A DNA stretch of 18,560 nucleotides from an uncultured Clostridia bacterium (GTDB taxonomy: Bacteria > Bacillota > Clostridia > Oscillospirales > Butyricicoccaceae): NCBI GenBank assembly GCA_910589115.1, contig CAJUSB010000002.1, positions 1 through 18,560 of the forward strand, in the 5' to 3' direction. How positions within the stretch are numbered: position 1 is the stretch's first letter; the number at the start of each line of letters is the position of its first letter. Both the position numbers and the translations under genes were made by a program. The notes under the pieces were generated by a model. The model was not told where the DNA came from and searched no databases. It saw only the letters and a program-made list of their open reading frames with translations. Positions 13,763 to 18,560 of the stretch are shown in pieces.

Positions 13763-14293
13763 ATGTCAGATATACCAAAATGGTATGTGGTGCACACATA
13801 CTCCGGCTACGAAAATAAAGTAGCTTCATCCATCGAGAACGCGGTGGAAAATCTGAAGCTCCATGACCTGATTACGGCAGTCAACATCCCGGTCGAAACG
13901 GTCATAGAGTTAAAAGATGGCAAGCCGAACGAGGTAAAGCGCAAGCTCTTCCCCGGCTATGTGCTGGTAAAGATGATTGTCACCGATGAAACCTGGTATC
14001 TGGTGCGCAATACGCGCGGATGCACGGGCTTTGTCAGCCCAAACTCGAACAAGCCTATCCCCTTGACCGATGAAGAGGTGGCCGCGATGGGCGTCGAGGA
14101 AAAGCAGGAAATCGAGATCGGCTACGGCGTAGGCGACAGCGTGCGCATTGTTGACGACAAGCTGGCTGGCTTTATCGGCGTGGTCGAGGCGGTAGACATC
14201 AGCCGGAACCTGGTTCGGGTGACGGTGAACATGTTCGGCCGAGATACCCCTGCCGAGCTCAGCCTTGACCAGGTGGAGCCCCTTGATGAATAG
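13763..14293 (+). CDS. nusG: Transcription termination/antitermination protein NusG
   Basis: A transcription elongation factor (176 aa) that binds RNA polymerase through its NGN domain and couples it to ribosome or Rho through the KOW domain. The NGN domain (about 1-110) shows KWYVVHTYSGYENKVASSIE and the KLFPGYVLVKM...VRNTRGCTGFV core. The KOW domain (about 120-176) shows GDSVRIVDDKLAGFIGVVEA and the end LSLDQVEPL. The start at 13763 has an AAAGGG site. The gene ends the operon: an intrinsic terminator follows at 14376-14402. Confidence 0.97.
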   Translation: MSDIPKWYVVHTYSGYENKVASSIENAVENLKLHDLITAVNIPVETVIELKDGKPNEVKRKLFPGYVLVKMIVTDETWYLVRNTRGCTGFVSPNSNKPIPLTDEEVAAMGVEEKQEIEIGYGVGDSVRIVDDKLAGFIGVVEAVDISRNLVRVTVNMFGRDTPAELSLDQVEPLDE

Positions 14294-14343
14294 GCTCTGC
14301 GCATCGCGCCTTGGCGTGCTCCGCTCCACTGCGACAAAGGTAT

Positions 14344-14402
14344 AAAATCCGACGCTCAGGCCGCCGGATTTTACTGCCGTCTCCCGGGACGGCGTATTTT
14401 TT
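14344..14402 (+). terminator. Tandem hairpins and terminator after nusG
   Basis: The first hairpin is AAAATCCG (14344-14351) with CGGATTTT (14365-14372). The second is GCCGTC (14376-14381) with GACGGC (14388-14393), directly followed by GTATTTTTT (14394-14402). The second is a good intrinsic terminator. It separates nusG from rplK, which in many bacteria are closely cotranscribed. Confidence 0.75.
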
Positions 14403-14484
14403 GAATGCGCGCTGCGGCGCGGGGGAGGGCCGCCTCCCCTCTTTTGCGGGCATTCCTTTATTTTCTGCTGCGCCGCTTTGGCAA

Positions 14485-14521
14485 GTGGGAGAGCAGGGGG
14501 TTGTCCCTGTTCGCCAGCCAC
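14485..14521 (+). promoter_or_regulatory. Possible L1-binding rRNA mimic before rplK
   Basis: GTGG (14485-14488) can pair with CCAC (14518-14521). They enclose GAG, a 7-bp stem AGCAGGG/CCCTGTT (14492-14498 with 14505-14511) and an asymmetric 3' loop. The GTGGGAG start matches the L1 site of 23S rRNA (GGTGGGAGG...TACCACC), but the 3' side lacks the ATACCAC signature. It sits 10 bp before the rplK ribosome binding site, where L1 control of the L11 operon acts in E. coli. Confidence 0.45.
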
Positions 14522-14549
14522 CACACTTTTTAAGGAGGAAACCTCAATT

Positions 14550-14975
14550 ATGGCACAGAAAGTTATTGGCTATATCAAGCTCCAGATCCCCGCGGGCAAG
14601 GCAACCCCTGCGCCCCCGGTAGGCCCCGCGCTCGGCCAGCACGGCGTAAACATCATGGCGTTTACCAAGGAGTTTAACGAGCGCACCAAAAATGACGCCG
14701 GTCTTGTCATCCCGGTTGTTATCACGGTCTACGCAGACCGTTCCTTCAGCTTTATCACCAAGACCCCCCCGGCGGCAGTGCTGATTAAAAAAGCCTGTAA
14801 GATCGAATCCGGTTCCGCCGTGCCGAACAAGCAGAAGGTTGCGTCCATCTCCAAGGAGGACGTTCAAAAGATTGCGGAGACCAAGATGCCTGATCTCAAC
14901 GCTGCATCCCTTGAGGCTGCGATGAGCATGATCGCGGGCACCGCACGTTCAATGGGCATTACCGTCCAGGAATAA
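14550..14975 (+). CDS. rplK: 50S ribosomal protein L11
   Basis: A ribosomal stalk-base protein that contacts the GTPase-associated centre rRNA. Its 141 aa is the exact usual length. The N-terminal domain shows KLQIPAGKATPAPPVGPALG and QHGVNIMAFTKEFNERT; the C-terminal RNA-binding domain shows KTPPAAVLIKKA and the end MIAGTARSMGITV. The start at 14550 is set by TAAGGAGGAA at 14531-14540 and by the family N-terminus (MAQKVIGYIKLQIPAG); a longer frame from 14478 would cover the leader. It is followed by rplA after a 109-bp structured gap. Confidence 0.97.
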   Translation: MAQKVIGYIKLQIPAGKATPAPPVGPALGQHGVNIMAFTKEFNERTKNDAGLVIPVVITVYADRSFSFITKTPPAAVLIKKACKIESGSAVPNKQKVASISKEDVQKIAETKMPDLNAASLEAAMSMIAGTARSMGITVQE

Positions 14976-15020
14976 GCCTGTGCTGCCCCACGGGAACAGA
15001 ATGACTGATATTTTGCACCG

Positions 15021-15067
15021 GCAGCAAAAGGCTGCCTAAGTGGGAGGGAAATTCCCGCTATACCACT
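15021..15067 (+). promoter_or_regulatory. L1-binding rRNA mimic before rplA (autoregulatory site)
   Basis: AGTGG (15039-15043) pairs with CCACT (15063-15067). Inside are GA, a short stem GGG/CCC in GGGAAATTCCC (15046-15056), and the 3' loop GCTATA. The halves GTGGGAGG and TATACCAC closely match the L1 site of 23S rRNA (GGTGGGAGG...AATACCACC). A small hairpin GCAGC/GCTGC (15021-15035) precedes it. The site ends at the AAAGGAGG of rplA, so bound L1 should block translation of its own gene. Confidence 0.8.
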
Positions 15068-15084
15068 AAAGGAGGATAATTATT

Positions 15085-15780
15085 GTGCGCAAAGGTAAAA
15101 AATATGTCGAAAGCGCAAAGCTGATCGACCGCAGCAAACTGTATGATCCGGCAGAAGCGCTGAACACCGTGATTTCCACTGCAAAGGCCAAGTTTGACGA
15201 AACGGTCGAGCTGCATGTCAAGCTCGGCGTTGACTCCCGCCATGCAGACCAGCAGGTCCGCGGCGCAATCGTATTGCCGCACGGCACCGGCAAACAGGTA
15301 CGTGTACTGGTATTTGCCAAGGGCCCCAAGGCGGAGGAAGCTGCTGCCGCTGGCGCTGAATATGTAGGCGCAGAGGATATGGTTGAAAAGATTACCAAAG
15401 AAAATTTCTTTGATTATGATGTTGTGATCGCTACCCCGGATATGATGGGCATTGTTGGCCGTCTGGGCAAGCTGCTCGGCCCCAAGGGCCTGATGCCGAA
15501 CCCCAAGGCTGGCACGGTTTCCATGGATGTTGCCCGCGCTGTTCAGGAATCCAAGGCTGGTAAGATCGAATACCGTCTGGACAAGACCAACATCATCCAC
15601 TGCCCCATCGGCAAGGCTTCTTTCGGCCAGGAAAAGCTGCTGGACAACTTCAATGCACTTGTCGGCGCAATCATCAAGGCGAAGCCGGCAGCGGCCAAGG
15701 GCCAGTATGTACGTTCCTGCGTTGTCGCGTCCACCATGGGCCCCGGCGTTAAGATCAACCCTGTCCGTCTGGCCGACTAA
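15085..15780 (+). CDS. rplA: 50S ribosomal protein L1
   Basis: The L1-stalk protein of the large subunit and a translational repressor of its own mRNA (231 aa, normal length). Hallmarks: KYVESAKLIDRSKLYDPAEA at the N-terminus, VRGAIVLPHGTGK, the domain II motif GRLGKLLGPKGLMPNPKAGT (about residues 128-147), and the end MGPGVKINPVRL. The start is GTG at 15085, eight bases after AAAGGAGG; the GTG may lower translation and help autoregulation. Dispersed repeat copy C starts 12 bp after the stop codon, and no classical T-run terminator is seen. Confidence 0.97.
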   Translation: MRKGKKYVESAKLIDRSKLYDPAEALNTVISTAKAKFDETVELHVKLGVDSRHADQQVRGAIVLPHGTGKQVRVLVFAKGPKAEEAAAAGAEYVGAEDMVEKITKENFFDYDVVIATPDMMGIVGRLGKLLGPKGLMPNPKAGTVSMDVARAVQESKAGKIEYRLDKTNIIHCPIGKASFGQEKLLDNFNALVGAIIKAKPAAAKGQYVRSCVVASTMGPGVKINPVRLAD

Positions 15781-15792
15781 GACTTCCGTCAC

Positions 15793-15888
15793 GCCGGGGC
15801 GCCGCCCCGGACCCCGCGCCTGCGCGGCGGGCGCCAGAGGGACTTGTCCCTCTGGACTCCCATCCTCGCCTGCGGGCGGGACAAAGGC
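15793..15888 (+). repeat. Dispersed hairpin repeat, copy C
   Basis: It opens with the hairpin CCGGGGC-GCC-GCCCCGG (about 15794-15810). It continues with CCTGCGCGGCGGGCG, the conserved hairpin CCAGAGGGAC-TT-GTCCCTCTGG (15834-15855), ACTCCC, and CGCCTGCGGGCGGGACAAAG. The arms equal those of copies A and B; only the loop differs (TT). It follows the rplA stop and precedes the rplJ promoter, so it may also act as the 3' end of the rplK-rplA transcript. Confidence 0.87.
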
Positions 15889-15951
15889 TGCTCTATACGG
15901 ATGGTTCCCCGCGCTTTTGCGAAATATTTTGCGGAAATTTGAGAAAATGCG

Positions 15952-15980
15952 TTGACAAGGCTGTTATAGGCTGTTATAAT
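15952..15980 (+). promoter_or_regulatory. Consensus promoter of rplJ-rplL
   Basis: Perfect TTGACA (15952-15957), 17-bp spacer, perfect TATAAT (15975-15980). The spacer/-10 region contains the direct repeat GGCTGTTATA twice (from 15959 and 15970). This is the strongest promoter in the window, as expected for L10-L7/L12. Confidence 0.93.
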
Positions 15981-16136
15981 GTAATAGCTTGGTCAAAGAC
16001 AGCAGGTCTTCCGTTTGGGAAGGTAAAGGGGTTCTATGTACCGCCTGCCGAGGTCAGCGCATGAAATCTGTTTTTTCTGTGCCCTCCTGTGTCTTTGCAC
16101 AAGAGGGCACTTTATTTGTAATGGAGGTGAAACAAG
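15981..16136 (+). promoter_or_regulatory. L10-type leader with transcription attenuator
   Basis: This is a structured 5' leader of about 150 nt upstream of rplJ. It ends in an intrinsic terminator: GTGCCCTC (16079-16086) and GAGGGCAC (16103-16110) followed by TTTATTT, then the AATGGAGGTG ribosome binding site. Position and layout match the ribosomal protein L10 leader of Firmicutes, where L10(L12)4 binding favours termination. I did not derive the full L10 binding fold, so the family name rests on context and the terminator. Confidence 0.82.
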
Positions 16137-16706
16137 ATGCCTAACGCAAAGGTTCTGGAAGAAAAGAAGGCTCTGGTTGCTTCTCTGGTCGACAAGATCA
16201 AGAATTCCCCGGCAGGCGTGCTGGTGGATTATAAGGGCATCAACGTGGAGGATGATACCAAGCTCCGCCGTGACCTGCGCAATGCCGGTGTTGACTACGC
16301 TGTCGTCAAGAATACCATGCTGCGCTTTGCTGCGGATGAGCTCGGGTTGAATGCGTTCGACGAGCACCTGAATGGTACAACTGCGCTTGCAGTAAGCACC
16401 ACGGATGATGTCGTTGCCCCCGCGAAGATCCTGGCAGACTATGCCAAGAAGCACGAGAACTTTAAGATTAAGGTCGGTTTCCTGGAAGGCGAAGCGATTG
16501 ATGCATCAGAGGTACAGCGCCTGGCAGATATGCCGAGCAAGGAAGGCCTCATCGCACAGGTTCTTTATGGCTTCAATTTCCCGATTACCCAGCTGGTTAT
16601 CGCGCTCGACAATATCGCGAAAAAAACCGAGGACGGCGAAGCGCTCGTCTCCTCCCTTGTGGCAGACAAGACTGCGTCCCCGGCCGAAGACGCTGCTGCT
16701 GAATAA
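16137..16706 (+). CDS. rplJ: 50S ribosomal protein L10
   Basis: The ribosomal stalk scaffold that holds the L7/L12 dimers (189 aa, slightly long). The rRNA-binding globular domain shows MPNAKVLEEKKALVASLVDK, AGVLVDYKGINVED and LRNAGVDYAVVKNTMLRFA. The C-terminal helix (ITQLVIALDNIAKK) carries the L7/L12 docking sites, followed by an acidic Ala/Glu tail. The start at 16137 has GGAGGTG. rplL follows after 40 bp and is cotranscribed. Confidence 0.97.
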   Translation: MPNAKVLEEKKALVASLVDKIKNSPAGVLVDYKGINVEDDTKLRRDLRNAGVDYAVVKNTMLRFAADELGLNAFDEHLNGTTALAVSTTDDVVAPAKILADYAKKHENFKIKVGFLEGEAIDASEVQRLADMPSKEGLIAQVLYGFNFPITQLVIALDNIAKKTEDGEALVSSLVADKTASPAEDAAAE

Positions 16707-16746
16707 TCAATACTATTAAATCTACAAAACTGGAGGTATTATTACC

Positions 16747-17118
16747 ATGACGATTCAGGAAATTATGGATGCCGTAAAGGAACTGAAGGTTCTGGAGCTG
16801 GCTGAGCTGGTAAAGGCTCTCGAAGAGGAATTTGGCGTTTCCGCTATGCCTGTTGCAGTTGCTGGCGGTGCTGCTGCTGGCGGCGAAGCTGCTGCGGCTG
16901 CTGAGCAGACCGAGTTTGACGTAGAGCTGACCTCTGCTGGTTCTTCCAAGATCAACGTTATCAAGGTTGTCCGTGAGATCACCGGCCTCGGCCTCAAGGA
17001 AGCTAAGGCAAAGGTTGACGAGGCTCCCTCTGTTATCAAGGAAGCCGCTTCCAAGGAAGACGCAGAAGCGATCAAGGAGAAGCTCGAAGCTGCTGGCGCT
17101 ACCGTTACCCTCAAGTAA
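16747..17118 (+). CDS. rplL: 50S ribosomal protein L7/L12
   Basis: The multi-copy stalk protein that recruits translational GTPases (123 aa). N-terminal dimerisation domain (about 1-33) MTIQEIMDAVKELKVLELAE; an Ala/Gly-rich hinge (about 37-55, GGAAAGGEAAAAAEQTEF); C-terminal domain with KINVIKVVREITGLGLKEAK and the end AAGATVTLK. The start at 16747 has GGAGGT. A strong terminator follows 8 bp after the stop, so no cotranscription with rpoB is possible here without read-through. Confidence 0.98.
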   Translation: MTIQEIMDAVKELKVLELAELVKALEEEFGVSAMPVAVAGGAAAGGEAAAAAEQTEFDVELTSAGSSKINVIKVVREITGLGLKEAKAKVDEAPSVIKEAASKEDAEAIKEKLEAAGATVTLK

Positions 17119-17126
17119 TTTTTTTC

Positions 17127-17158
17127 CCCGGAGGTGCATTTGCACCCCCGGGTTTTTT
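17127..17158 (+). terminator. Intrinsic terminator of rplJ-rplL
   Basis: CCCGGAGGTGC (17127-17137) and GCACCCCCGGG (17142-17152), 4-nt loop, one mismatch, followed by six T (17153-17158). It separates rplL from the convergent trxB. Confidence 0.93.
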
Positions 17159-17232
17159 AATGCAATACAAGGAATCCTGAATTGATTGCTAATACAATCC
17201 GTAATATATTCTATAAAATAATCGGATAGTAA

Positions 17233-18153
17233 TTATATCTCAAGTAATTCCAAATACGCCTGCACCGAACGGATTGCAGACGCTCCATCCGCGGCAGCCG
17301 TCACGATTTGCCGGACTGCCTTGCGCCGCAGGTCTCCGGCTGCGAAAAGCCCTGGAACAGCCGTGCGGCAGTCCTCACCGGCCTGCACATAACCGTACTC
17401 GTCTACGATTCCCAGAGGCCGCAGGAACCCCGTTTCGGGAGCCATTCCGACCGCGATAAACACGCCGTCCACTGGCAATATTTCTTCCTTGTGATTCTTT
17501 ACGTCTTGTACGCGCACTCCGGAAACCCTTCCGCCCTCCGACAGGATTTCGGTCACGACTGCATTCCACCGCGCGGAAACGTTGGGAATCCCCAGCACCC
17601 GCGCAGCGTGTGCCTTTTGTGCCCGGAGGCTGTCCCGCCTGTGGATTAAAATAACCTCGCTGGCCTGTCTTGACAAGGAAAATGCATCTTCCACAGCGGT
17701 ATCGCCGCCACCGACAACACACACCCGTTTCCCGTAAAAGAATGCGCCGTCGCACATCGCGCAATAAGAAACGCCGTTCCCGCGAAGCGCTTCCTCTCCC
17801 GGCATGCCCAACGAGCGGGGCACTGCACCCGTTGCAGCAATAACGGCCTTTGTGGTCAATGGTTCCCCGTCTGCCAGCAAAATTTTTTTGACTGTGCCGC
17901 TGTTTTCAATGCCCGTCACTTGCCCCCGCTGGAAGTGCGCTCCCATCTGTTCCGCGTGCGTGCGAAACTGTTCAGCCATCACCAGCCCCTGCACGCCGGG
18001 CATCCCGGGATAATTATCCACTGCCCCTGTTGTCGCAATCTGCCCGCCTGCAATGTGGTTTTCAATGATAACTGCATTCATTTGCGCACGTGCCGCATAA
18101 ATAGCGGCAGTTAATCCCGCAGGCCCCGCGCCAATAATCACTAAATCCAGCAT
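17233..18153 (-). CDS. trxB: Thioredoxin reductase (NADPH)
   Basis: A cytosolic FAD flavoenzyme that reduces thioredoxin with NADPH (306 aa). FAD site GAGPAG (8-13); redox-active CAMC (131-134) followed by DG; NADPH domain GGGDTAVEDA (148-157) and the 2'-phosphate-binding motif HRRDSLR (171-177), which favours NADPH over ferredoxin or NADH; C-terminal FAD segment AAGDLRRKAVRQIVTAAADG. The ATG at 18153 is chosen because AGGGGAG lies at good spacing; a TTG at 18159 would be too close to it. The protein is a bit shorter than the E. coli one. It is convergent with rplL, and I see no clear terminator of its own beyond the shared AT-rich gap. Confidence 0.96.
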   Translation of the reverse strand: MLDLVIIGAGPAGLTAAIYAARAQMNAVIIENHIAGGQIATTGAVDNYPGMPGVQGLVMAEQFRTHAEQMGAHFQRGQVTGIENSGTVKKILLADGEPLTTKAVIAATGAVPRSLGMPGEEALRGNGVSYCAMCDGAFFYGKRVCVVGGGDTAVEDAFSLSRQASEVILIHRRDSLRAQKAHAARVLGIPNVSARWNAVVTEILSEGGRVSGVRVQDVKNHKEEILPVDGVFIAVGMAPETGFLRPLGIVDEYGYVQAGEDCRTAVPGLFAAGDLRRKAVRQIVTAAADGASAIRSVQAYLELLEI

Positions 18154-18261
18154 AATCAAAACTCCCCTCTGATTCCATAAACGGTTTTCAGAGAGTATGC
18201 CCGGAAATCCGTCCCTTCATGAATACCGCCGAAAAGAAGGGGCAGTCAGGGCTTTTTCAAT

Positions 18262-18296
18262 AAAAAAACTGTCCTTCAGCCAAAGCCAAAGGACAG
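18262..18296 (-). terminator. Intrinsic terminator for leftward transcription from the window edge
   Basis: In the minus direction, CTGTCCTT (plus 18289-18296) pairs with AAGGACAG (plus 18269-18276), followed by seven T (plus 18262-18268). It ends a transcript coming from the right edge and insulates trxB. Confidence 0.82.
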
Positions 18297-18305
18297 CTAT
18301 CACAC

Positions 18306-18560
18306 TTATTTTATACCTAAGCGGTTAACCTCACGCGCTGCGTCAGCCAGCGCGAAATCCGGCGCGGAGCGCCGCTGCCGCCGGAGCGATGCCGCAAAGC
18401 GGCGAGCTTGTAACCCCCGCACCGCAGTGCGTTTTCCATCCGCCGCTGTGCGGCGGTAAAATCCAGCAATCGCATTGTTGGATTTTACACCTATGCCGCA
18501 GCGTAGTGTACCGCCCCTCGGGCGGTGCATGAAGCGCAGGCCGAGCCGCCGCACAGCCCC
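18306..18560 (-). repeat. GC-rich hairpin cluster at the window edge, possibly the end of a partial gene
   Basis: Consecutive palindromes: GGCGC/GCGCC (18361-18373), GCCGC/GCGGC (18391-18403), CCGCCGC/GCGGCGG (18440-18456), TAAAATCCAGCAAT/ATTGTTGGATTTTA (18457-18487, one wobble) and ACCGCCC/GGGCGGT (18510-18526). A minus-strand frame stays open from the window edge to a TAA at 18306-18308, just before the terminator, ending ADAAREVNRLGIK. That end could be a real C-terminus. The rest is Arg/Ala-rich and dictated by the palindromes, so I favour a repeat, or a gene end invaded by one. Confidence 0.5.

Noticed and set aside
14311..14549. tRNA or conserved small RNA between nusG and rplK
   Set aside because: No cloverleaf or CCA end can be found; the hairpins present are terminator-like.

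Overview
The window looks like chromosomal DNA from a gut-type clostridial Firmicute, probably Oscillospiraceae/Ruminococcaceae. That placement is an inference. It rests on strong AGGAGG ribosome binding sites, TTGACA/TATAAT promoters, a Firmicutes-style L10 leader, a zinc-type L33, BlaI/BlaR1-type regulation and GC-rich interspersed hairpin repeats. I cannot name a genus. There is no phage, IS transposase, CRISPR array, rRNA or tRNA.

Left part (1-5900): a small orphan gene (467-700) with its own promoter and terminator. Then, on the minus strand, come a blaI-blaR1-like pair with a well-resolved double-operator promoter, a pepD-type M20 dipeptidase, and a membrane-anchored zinc-ribbon protein with a probable DUF4352-like extracellular domain.

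Middle (5930-12055, minus strand): a five-gene ABC importer operon. It encodes a lipoprotein substrate-binding protein that I recognise as DUF3798-like, a double-domain ATPase, two RbsC-type permeases, and a short single-pass membrane protein coupled to the second permease by a GTGA overlap. The promoter, leader hairpins and an intergenic hairpin after the first gene can all be seen. The substrate is unknown. The operon ends directly at a hairpin array with five exact-period 45-bp tandem repeats.

Right part (12449-17158): ruvX (minus) diverges from the ribosomal/transcription cluster rpmG-secE-nusG, rplK-rplA and rplJ-rplL (plus). Each block has its own signals: a promoter before rpmG, a terminator after nusG, L1-binding mimics before rplK and (very clear) before rplA, and a consensus promoter plus L10-type attenuator before rplJ. 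rplL ends at a strong terminator and is followed by convergent trxB, so rpoB is not next door. The window closes with a minus-strand terminator and another GC-rich hairpin cluster.

The most unusual theme is a family of dispersed GC-rich hairpin elements (four loci: about 805-968, 4945-5038, 5934-6230, 15793-15888). Each lies within a few tens of bases downstream of a stop codon. The most attractive uncharacterised system is the DUF3798-type importer with its coupled small membrane protein.
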